The notes under the pieces were generated by a model, which made no database searches, was not told where the DNA came from, and saw only the letters and a list, made by a program, of their open reading frames with translations. A stretch of 64,000 bases of DNA from Castanea sativa (taxonomy: Eukaryota > Streptophyta > Magnoliopsida > Fagales > Fagaceae), in NCBI RefSeq assembly GCF_040712315.1, contig NC_134017.1, positions 5,672,001 through 5,736,000 on the forward strand. The letters are read 5' to 3'. Every line of letters begins with the position of its first letter. Positions within the stretch are counted from its first letter, which is position 1. Below, piece after piece: positions 10,885-20,533 of the stretch. Made by a program: the position numbers and the translations under genes.

Positions 10885-12700
10885 ATTAAGTAAAACTGTT
10901 CACTGTTTTCTCATAAAAATTGTTCACTCTCTTTTTTGCGTAAATTATTTTTTGTTCACTATTTAAAAAATTGTTCGCTGTTTTCTCATAAAACACCTAG
11001 TAAAATCGTGTTTTCTAAATTTAAACGCAAAATCTGAACACTTTTTCATGTTTGAATTTCACAATAATTGAATCTATTTTTCTACATTGATAAAATCTAC
11101 TTCTACATTAATAAAATTTCCTCTCTGCACATCATGTTTACTGTATATTCGAATCTGCTTACTCCATTCATAAAATTTGATTTTTGCATTAAGTAAAACT
11201 GTTCACTGTTTTCTCATAAAAATTGTTCACTGTTTTCTGCATAAACTATTTCTAGCATTCTGCGTAAAATTATTTTCTGTTTAGCATTATTTAAAAAATT
11301 GTTCACTCACTTTTCTGCGTAAATTATTTTTTGTTCACTATTTAAAAAGTTGTTCGCTGTTTTCTCATACAACACCTAGTGAAATCGTGTTTTCTAAATT
11401 TAAACGCCAAATCTGGATGCTTTTTCATGTTTGAATTTTACAATAATCGAATCTATTTTTCTGCATTGATAAAATCTACTTCTACATTAATAAAATTTTC
11501 TCTCTGCACATCATGTTTACTATATATTCGAATCTGCTTATTGCATTCATAAAATTTATTTTTTGCATTAAGTAAAACTGTTCACTGTTTTCTCATAAAA
11601 ATTGTTCACTGTTTTCTGCATAAACTATTTCTAGCATTCTGCGTAAAATTATTTTCTGTTCAGCATTATTTAAAATATTGTTCACTCACTTTTCTGCGTA
11701 AATTATGTTTTGTTCACTATTTAAAAAATTGTTTGTTGTTTTCTCGTAAAACACCTAGTGAAATCGTGTTTTCCAAATTTAAACGCCAAATCTAAATGCT
11801 TTTTCATGTTTGAATTTCAGAATAATCGAATCTATTTTTCTACATTGATAAAATCTACTTCTACATTAATAAAATTTTCTCTCTGCATATCATGTTTACT
11901 GTATATTCGAATCTGCTTACTGCATTCATAAAATTTATTTTTTGCATTAAGTAAAACTGTTTTCTGTTTTCTCATAAAAATTGTTCACTATTTTCTACAT
12001 AAACTATTTCTAGCATTCTGCATAAAATTATTTTCTGTTTAGCATTATTTAAAATATTGTTCACTCAGTTTTCTGCGTAAATTATTTTTTGTTCACTATT
12101 TAAAAAATTGTTTGTTTTTTTCTCAGATTTGGCGTTTAAATTTAGAAAACACGATTTCACTAGGTGTTTTATGAGAAAACAGCGAACAATTTTTTAAATA
12201 GTGAACAAAAAATAATTTACACAGAAAAGTGAGTGAACAATTTTTTAAATAATGCTGAACAGAAAATAATTTTATGCACAATGCTAGAAATAGTTTATGC
12301 AGAAAACAGTGAACAATTTTTATGAGAAAACAGTGAACAGTTTTACTTAATGCGAAAAACAAATTTTATGAATGCAGTAAGCAGATTCAAATATACAGTA
12401 AATATGTTGTGTAGAGGGAAAATTTTATTAATGTAGAAGTAGATTTTATCAATGCAGAAAAATAGATTCAATTATTGTGAAATTTATGAAGTAGATTTTA
12501 TCAATGCAGAAAAATAGATTCAATTATTGTGAAATTCAAACATGAAAAAGCATTTAGATTTGGCGTTTAAATTTAGAAAACACGATTTTACTAGGTGTTT
12601 TATGAGAAAACAGCGAACAATTTTTTAAATAGTGAACAGAAAATAATTTACGCAAAAAAGAGAGTGAACAATTTTTATGAGAAAATAGTGAACAGTTTTA
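10885..12700. repeat. 379-bp tandem units forming the inner foldback arms
   Basis: The landmark attaagtaaaactgtt recurs at 10885, 11188, 11567 and 11946 (spacings 303, 379, 379). It then appears in reverse complement near 12338 and 12690, so the orientation flips around 12124. The units are AT-rich with the phrases ttgttcactgttttct and aaatcgtgttttct. Copy 1 has an extra duplication of about 52 bp near 12480-12535 that copy 2 lacks. Confidence 0.85.
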
Positions 12701-13437
12701 CTTAATGTAGAAATTAAATTCATATTTTGAAATTAAAATCTCTGTATTTTACAATGCTTCTATTTAAATAAATAAATACATAAAAAAGCTACTTATTTTT
12801 ATGTTTATGTTTATTTGTCGATAATCCCAAAGAAAGAAAAGAAAAGAAAAGTTACAAGGTACTCGAGCTTAGTGAGCTGGAATACTATAGAAATAAAATA
12901 AACAGCATTTTATGTTTATGTTTATTTGTCGATAATCCCAAAACAAAATAAAATAAAGTTACAAGGTATTCGAGCTTGGTGAGCTCGGTACTATAGAAAT
13001 AAAATAAACAACATTTTATGTTTATGTTTATTTGTCGATAATCCCAAAAAAAAAAAAGTTACAAGGTACTCGAGCTTGGTGAGCTCGAGTACTGTAGAAA
13101 TAAAATAATTGACTTTTTATTTATAAAAGGTACTCGAGCATGTTATACTCGAGTATTGTGTTGCATGATACTCGAGTATACCAAGCTTGAGTACCACATT
13201 ATTTTTTTATTCGCCAAATTTCCACCTCAGCAGTGCCACGGTGGCAAAACTTCTAGGAACTCGAGTGTCTTAAACTCGAGTTCCAAATGGTACTTAAACT
13301 CGAGTTCCAAATGGTACTCGAGTTTGGCAAACTCGAGTACCATAAAAGTGGTATTTCACTATTTAGTTTCGAAACAGTGTTTTTTTGCTAAAAATTTCTG
13401 AAAATTGTGGTATTGGGCCATTTTGGCCTTGATATGA

Positions 13438-14740
13438 CGTATGTTTTGGTTACAAATGTTAAGGACTCACTATATTAACAACTCTATTGATGTTGTACGT
13501 TATGGTTATTGTAAGGAAATTTAGAATCTTGGTTGAAAATATATCAATATTAATCAACTTGTTAAATCAATCAGTCATATAAACTCAAAATGATTTTTAG
13601 GTTAATTCCCATGAAGCAACTGCCATATGAAAAATAATAGCAACCAAACAATTAACATAACATATAGTGATGCAGGAAAAATTATTCCAAAGTAAAAAAA
13701 AAAAAAAAATCCGAGGGCTTAACCACCAACCCCAAAAGCAAAACATATCCACTATATAGAATTTAAGTTTCCAAATAGAAAAATCCTACTCTAATTTACT
13801 ACCTCATATAAAACTTACTAGCATTACCCAATGCAGCTCTAAATTAAGGAACTCTTCTATATATAGGTGTGAAGGACTCTTCTATTAAGGGACTCTTCTA
13901 TACAATCAAAGGTGATAGGAATCAAATGATCCTTAGTCTCTCTTACTCTCAATCTAGTAGTTTTTTGAGGGAACTAGGCCTCCAATGATTCTATAAGGGA
14001 ATCAACCTCCAATAGCATCTCAAAGAGAACTATTCAATGTATTATTCTTCAATGAATCCACATTATAATCAATGTTTAGTCTTACACCCTACTCACTAAC
14101 TAGCAGAGTACAATACATTGCAGCTTAGTCACTTAGCTAACCAAGTCCAAACTTCTAATGTATTACTTAACTAACTCAACTAACTTTGTACAAGCATCCC
14201 CTGCACCTCTATACAAGCATCCATTGCATCTAAATACAACAACAATACACTACACCAGATAGTAGTAATACTTATTCCAGAGCCTTAACAAAAGGCCTCC
14301 CAAACAAAAAACAAAAAAAAGAAATAGCAAACTTTTTTTCCAACAAATGAGTGTGAAGGATTTGAACCGAAGGTTTTTCTCATGAGAGAGATCAAACATT
14401 TCCACAAAATCACTAGGTTTTAAATAATTAGGTTGTAAACATTCCTCTATAAATTAACATAGCTACATATTTTAAAAATCTAATAATTGGATTGCATCTC
14501 CAGTATGTGGTTAACACATATGTTAAATTTCGTGCCAATTACTATTTGATCATACAAATGTTAAAATTTCAAATTTTTATAATCTAAAATTGTGTTTAAA
14601 AATTAAATTTATTGATTGAATCATAAATAATATCCAATTTGAACGAAATTTGATATGCATGTTAGGAACCTACGGAACATGAAATTTAATGGTTAAATTT
14701 TCAAAATTCACAAAAAAAAAAATGATATATATGAGAAATT
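13438..14740. other. Intergenic spacer between locus a and the next promoter array
   Basis: The first 370 bp continue the 3' flank shared with 23185-23540. The rest (13800-14740) is shared with 46830-47770 and 56560-57510 and is a regular part of the gene-to-gene spacer. No coding frame is seen. It contains short duplications (ggactcttctat twice near 13880-13910) and a poly-A run near 13695. Confidence 0.6.
14325..14450 (-). mobile_element. Possible old SINE fragment
   Basis: On the minus strand a B-box-like ggttcaaatcc occurs (plus strand ggatttgaacc at about 14360), with an A-rich stretch on the element's 3' side. No convincing A box or target duplication was found, so this could be chance. 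It recurs in all spacer copies (near 47388 and 57127). Confidence 0.3.
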
Positions 14741-17400
14741 TGAAAAGTTTCCACCAAATTAGTTTGGAAAGAAACTTTGTTCTTGTTCTCCCTAACCTTC
14801 CTCACCTTTGCCTTTGACACAAACACAAAAAATAAATAAAAATAAAAATAAAAATCTATCCAACCACAACATATATCCAAGTAGCTCTAATGATTCAATC
14901 TGATAGCGCCATGTGGTTAGTCTAAAGTCTAGACAATAGGGTAACTCAGAACAAAATTGGGATTAAATACCGATTCGTTCCATCTCAAATCTCTATCCAA
15001 CCCTCAATAAAAAAAATTAAAAAAAAAATCTATCCAACCCCACCTGATATCCAAGTAATCTCTAATGATCCAATCGGATGGCTCCATGTGTTATTAGCTA
15101 TTCTTGTCTTTGTTCTTCGAACAAAGTTAGATTGCATATTCTTATTATATTATTAATGCGTGTAAAATTTAAAGAATATCAAAGATCAATTGCGATTTCA
15201 TCGAACAAATGTTCAAATTTCACATTTTTATAATTTAAAATTGTGTGTAAAAAATAAAATTCTTGATTGAATTGTAAATAATATCCAATTTGAACGAAAT
15301 TTAATATGTATGTTAGGAACATACGGAACATAAAATTCAAGGATTAAATTTTCAAAATTCACAAAAAAAAGATATCAATGATAGATTTGAAAAGTTTCTC
15401 TCCAAACTAGTTTGGAAAGAAACTCTACAAACTCCTCATGTATTTATATATTGAGCGTGAATTTTGAAAATCTAACCGTTAGAGTTCATGTTCTTATTAT
15501 ATTCTTCATGCATTTAAAATTTCAATAAAATCAAAGATTAATTGCTATTTCATCAAGTAAATCTTAAAATTTCAAATTTTTATGATATAAAATTGTGTAT
15601 AAAAATATGTTTATTGATCGAATAGTAAATAATATCCAATTGTAACGAAATTTGATATGTATGTTAAGAACATAAGGAAAATGAAATTTATCAGTTAGAT
15701 TTTCAAAATTCATACAAAAGAAGAGATGTATGATAAATTTGAAAAGTTTCCCTCTAAACTAGTTTGGAGAGAAACTTTGTTCTTGTTCTTTCTAACCTTC
15801 CTCTCTACTTTAACATGCACAAACCAAAAAAAAAAAAAAAAATCTATCCTACTGCAATTTATATCCAAGAAATCTCTAATGATCCAGTCAGATGACGCCA
15901 TGTTGTTAGTCTATAGTCTACACAATAGGGCAACTCAGAACAAAATAGAGATTACCTACCAATTCATTCCATCTCAAATCTTTATCCAACTCCCAAAAAA
16001 AAAAAAAAAAAAAAACTCTATCCAACCCCCCGTTATATCCAAGCATTCTCTAATGATCGAATCGGATGGCTCCATGTTATTAGCTACTCTTGTCTTTGTT
16101 CTCCGAACAAAGTTTGTCTTCAAACTAGTTTAGAGAGAAACTCTATGAACTACTCATGTATTTCTATATTGAGTGCAAGTTTTTAAAATCTAGCCATTAG
16201 TTTGTATTTTCCTGTTATATTCTTCATGCATGTAAAATTTCAATAAGATTAAAGATCAATTGTTGTCTCATCAACAAATGTAAAATTTTCAAAATTTTAT
16301 GATCTAAAATTGTGTATAAAAAATAAGTTTATTAATCCAATAGTAAATAATATCTAATTTGAACAAAATTTGATACGCATGTTAAGAACAAAAGAGACAT
16401 GAAATTTAGCGGTTAGATTTTCAAAATTCACAAAAAAGAGATATATTAGAAATTTGAAAAGTTTCCCTCCAAACGAGTTTGGAGAGAAACTTTGTTCTTG
16501 TTCTCCCTAACCTTCCTCTCCTTTGCCATTGACACGCGCGCGCACACACACAAAATTCAACCGCACCTTATATGCAGGCAATCTCTAATGATTCAATCGG
16601 ATGGCGCCGTGTGGTTAGTCTATAGTCTGCACAATAGGGTAACTCAGAACAAAATAGGGATTACCTATCGATTCTATGATTCATTCCATCTCAAATCTCT
16701 ATCCAACCCTCAATCACAAAAAAAAAAAAAAAAATCTATCCAACCCCACCTTATATCCAAGCAATCTCGAATGATCCAATCGGAAGGCTCCACGTTTTTA
16801 GCTAATCTTGCCTTTTCCACCTTCTATCCAAGAAATCTCTAATGATCCAATCAGATGGCTCCATGTTATTAGCTACTCTTGTCTTTGTTCTCCCTAACCT
16901 TCCTCTCTGCCTTCGACAAGCACAAAAAAAAAAAAAAAAAAAAAATCTATCCAACTGCACCTTATATCCAAGCAATCTCTAATGATCCAATCGGATGGCG
17001 CCATGTGGTTTGTCTACACTCTACACAACAGGGTAACTCAAAACAAAATAAGGATTACCTACTGATTCATTCCATCTCAAATCTCTATCCAACCCTCAAT
17101 CAAAAAAAAAAACTTTCCAACCCCACCTTATATCCAAGCAATATCTAATGATCCAATTGGATGGCTCCATGCTATTAAGTACTCTTGTCTTTGTCACCTT
17201 ATATCCAAGTAACTCTAATGATCCAATTGGATGGCGCCATGTTGTTAGTCTATAGTTTACACAATAGGGCAACTCAGAACAAAATAGGGATTACCTACCA
17301 ATTCATTCCATCTCAAATCTCTATCCAACCCAACCTTATCTCCAAGCAATCTCTAATGATCTTTTTGGGGTCACTAGATTTATTGGATCGTAGACCGTAA
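14741..17400 (+). repeat. Promoter-proximal tandem repeat array of gene 1b
   Basis: Two unit types alternate. Unit A is AT-rich (350-360 bp, for example 15404 to 15757 to 16116 to 16472) and ends near a palindrome whose consensus core is ctccaaactagtttggag. Unit B starts ttgttctccctaaccttcctc, contains an A-run, and holds the block ccaagcaatctctaatgatc followed by ggatggcgcc or ggatggctcc. I count eleven copies of the block (near 14875, 15047, 15862, 16036, 16572, 16754, 16829, 16968, 17134, 17204, 17342). None is coding: frames of 60-135 codons are low-complexity and interrupted by the A-runs. The array is identical in layout at 47765-50420 and longer at 57520-62040. Confidence 0.85.
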
Positions 17401-17402
17401 TT

Positions 17403-17547
17403 AGTCATAGTGTTGAGGGCAATTATGAAAATAACGACTTAAGAAGAGCACTTGAGCGCGCTATTTAAGCAGCTTAGCAGGGCATTCAAAGCAAAAAACA
17501 AGGCATTCAAAGATCAATTGTTTAGCAATCTTTGAACAAGCAAGGGG
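17403..17547 (+). promoter_or_regulatory. Core promoter and 5' leader of gene 1b
   Basis: A TATA-like ctatttaag at 17461-17469 lies 79 bases before the ATG, preceded by cttgagcgcg. This block is preserved in the locus 0 relic (cgctttttaagcag) and in 2b, which supports a functional role. The leader contains a repeated aggcattcaaag-type phrase and gtttagcaatctttgaa. The transcription start itself is inferred. Confidence 0.55.
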
Positions 17548-20467
17548 ATGGAGGTGTCCTCAGTGCCAACGAAGGATGGTTCCATTGCTGAAATGAATAC
17601 ACAGCATGATAATGCAATGCAAGAAGATCCTAAATGGCACTATGATTCCATCATAACAAAATTGCGAGATGCAGAATGTTCTCTTCTCCTTGAAAGATTC
17701 TTCGACTCAAATACACTTCTTCATGTTGCAGCAAGCTTAGGCCATGATCAGATCGTAGAAGCGATCCTCTCGAAACAACAGTGCCAGCAAGAACTTTTAT
17801 CGGCAACGAACTCCACTGGCGACCTTCCTCTTCATGTAGCTGCAAATGCTGGGCATCTGCCTATAGTCGTTCAATTTTTGGGCAGGCCGTGTCGCAAGCA
17901 TCAAGAACTTTTAAAGGCACAAAACTCCAATGGCGACCTTCCTCTTCATTTAGCTGCAAATGCTGGGCATCTATCCATAGTTCAACATCTGGTCAAGTCT
18001 CACCTGTATCAGGAACTTTTAATGGTAAAAAACTCCAATGGCGACCTCCCTCTTCATGTAGCTGCCAATGCTGGTCATCTGTCCATAGTTCAACAATTGG
18101 TCGAGCCTTCTCACCAGTGTCGAGAACTTTTAATGGCAAAAAACTCCAATGGCGACCATCCTCTTCATGTAGCTGCAAATGCTGGGCATCTGTCTATAGT
18201 TCAATATTTGTTCTCATTTTCTTACGAGTACCAAGAACAATTAAATTCAGAGAACTCAGAAGCCAGTGACGACCCTGGTTCAGTTGAGTCCTCTATAAAG
18301 CAGCAGCTAAATGATTTAACTTCTAAACTACTATGGGGGAAAAATTATGAGGGGAATACTCCTCTGCACCTGGCCTTGATAAAAAAATATGAAGAGGTGG
18401 ACGTGAATTTGAAATCCAAGTACAACGAGGTGGCTGAGTTTTTAATTGAAAAAGATCCAGCAGTGTGCAATTATAGGAATAAAGCAAGCAAGAATCCTCG
18501 ACGTTTGGCAGAAGAAGCTAAAGATGAGGACCTTTCGAAGCTCATATCTGGTAAGTCACCACCCAGATATGCAGGGCACGCTGACATTTTTTGTCTTTAA
18601 TAAACAAAACGGTCAAAATTTCCGACTTCACTTAGCCAAACGCTAAAAAAATTTCAATTTTTACTGTGTCTAATATTATATACTGGGTGAAAACTTCATG
18701 ATTACAATGAAATTTTGCTCTCTTGATTACAGATTTGGCACCGCCAGAACGTACTAAAAGGGGAGGCGCCGCTATTCCAAAAAATATATTAGAGCGTAGG
18801 CCCGAAGATAAGCCGAAAAAGATAGTTCCCCGCAAATGCAACTCAATAAAAGTTACAAGCATGGATGGTGAATTGTACAAGGCTGTGAGGCGTCGGGATA
18901 TTGATTTTATCCTAAAAAAAGCGCAAGATCCAGAACATTCTGCTCTCTCTGACAAAACCCCCGAACTAAATACGATCCTTCATCTTGCTGCTGCAAGCTC
19001 AGGCGATCATCAATTTGTAGAATCGATCCTGGAGATCCAACCGTGCCAAAAATTTGTTACGGAAAAGAACTCCAATGGCGACCTTCCTCTTCATGTAGCT
19101 GCAAGTGCTGGGAATGTACAAATAGTGGAACATTTAGTCAAGTGGTCTGACAAGCACTTGAAAGATCACTGTAATTGTGTACCACTAGTGGAGAAAAATA
19201 TGGAGGAGAATACTCCTTTGCACCTAGCCTTGATAAAAAAGGTGGCCAAGTACAATAAGGTGGCCAAGTTCTTGGTTGAGAAATGTCCAGAAGTGTCCTT
19301 TTATCCAAATAAGGAACGCAAGTCTCCTCTCTATTTGGCGGCAGAAGGAGGAGATGAGGAACTCGTGAAGCTCATGATAACTACAAACTGCCTGCCACAT
19401 GGAAAATCAATTGTGCACGCTGCCCTTTATTATCTCAGGGCAATTGACCTGCAATATGGCAGGTCAATTGTTCACACCGCCATTTATGGTTCGTTTACTG
19501 CGAGGAAATTTTGGTGTCTCAACACACATGCTGCATCTTTTCTTTGCCCTTCAATGTGTCTCAATACAAATACAGGTATACATTGATTAGTTCATTTGAG
19601 TGCTAACATTTATGGTCTGTTCGATTAAGTGGATTTTAGGCAAAATGAAGAGAAAAAGAGGAAGGAAAGAAATTTATTGGAGTGTTTGTTTTGGTGGATT
19701 TGTGGAATGAAAACTGATGGAATGAAAAGATTGTGTTACATTTTGTTTTATTTAATAGGGACATACTTGTAAATTTATACTAATTTAATTTTTTATCATC
19801 TTATTTTTCTTCTCAACCAAATAAATGTATTTTTCTTTTCTACACTTTTCCATTGTCTCAACTAACTACATATGAGAGGAAATTAAATTTTTTCTATGCT
19901 TCTACTTTTTTTATCTCTTCAAAATTTTCCATTCTCTCATATTTTTTCATTTTTCCAACCAAATGGACTCTTATAGTTCCTTTAACACAAGGAAAATAGA
20001 CAATTATCAATTTTAGGGTGTCTCAATACACATATTTTTCTTTTCCCCTTATATGTATCTCAATACAAACACAGGTAAACATTGATTAGGTCTATTTATT
20101 TTTTAAAACCAACTGTTCACACTACAATTATGGTTCCTCTTTGCCAAGAGGAAAATATGTAATTTTCTATTTTAGGGTGTCTCAATATATGCGTTTTTTT
20201 TCCCTTTTCCTCTTTAATGTGTCTCAACTCTCAATACATATAGTCACATACATGTAAACATTGATTAGATGACGACGATTATTATTATTATTATTATTAT
20301 TTCCAAGATCATCCCTGTCCTTGCTCTAATTGTAAAAGGATCACAAAAGTTGAAGTCTGAGGGATTGGGTCTAGTTATGTTATATTAAATTTCATTTCCT
20401 TTATTTTTCTTTATATGAGGCTCCCACTCAAATGTGTATATAGAATAATCTCTCTTTCACTTGTGAG

Positions 20468-20533
<66 letters not shown>

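Larger units (their letters stand above)
10079..13428. mobile_element. Foldback Mutator-like element (non-autonomous), 3350 bp
   Basis: Long imperfect inverted arms begin ggccaaaatggcccaatacc at 10079 and end with its reverse complement at 13428. A 9-bp target duplication ttgatatga flanks it (10070-10078, 13429-13437). The empty site is intact in loci 1b and 2b (near 23175 and 56195). Nine-base duplications with long arms fit MULE/foldback elements. The arms meet near 12124 and are unequal (about 2.05 and 1.3 kb). Inside are palindrome-bearing tandem units and 379-bp tandem units, with no transposase. Small reading frames here are symmetrical artefacts of the repeats. The same insertion, 3273 bp, is at 43183-46455, so it predates the segmental duplication but postdates the split of loci a and b. 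Confidence 0.85.

Noticed and set aside
10227..13401. Several 70-145-codon frames on both strands (also at 43331-46428)
   Set aside because: They lie in the foldback arms, occur as mirror images and encode translated tandem repeats. No transposase motif is present.
15726..17400. Frames of 70-135 codons containing poly-lysine (also at 48794-50420 and 57658-61930)
   Set aside because: They are produced by the A-runs in the promoter-proximal repeats. The repeated peptide reflects the DNA repeat and is broken differently in each unit.
17781..18269. 162-residue plus-strand frame rich in Ser/Cys and its minus-strand partners inside exon 1
   Set aside because: It is an out-of-frame shadow of the ankyrin-coding tandem units.
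19463..19470. Alternative exon 2 donor at gcag|gtcaat (19462/19463)
   Set aside because: Using it leaves phase 2, which does not join exon 3 in frame. The donor at 19575 gives the required phase 1.
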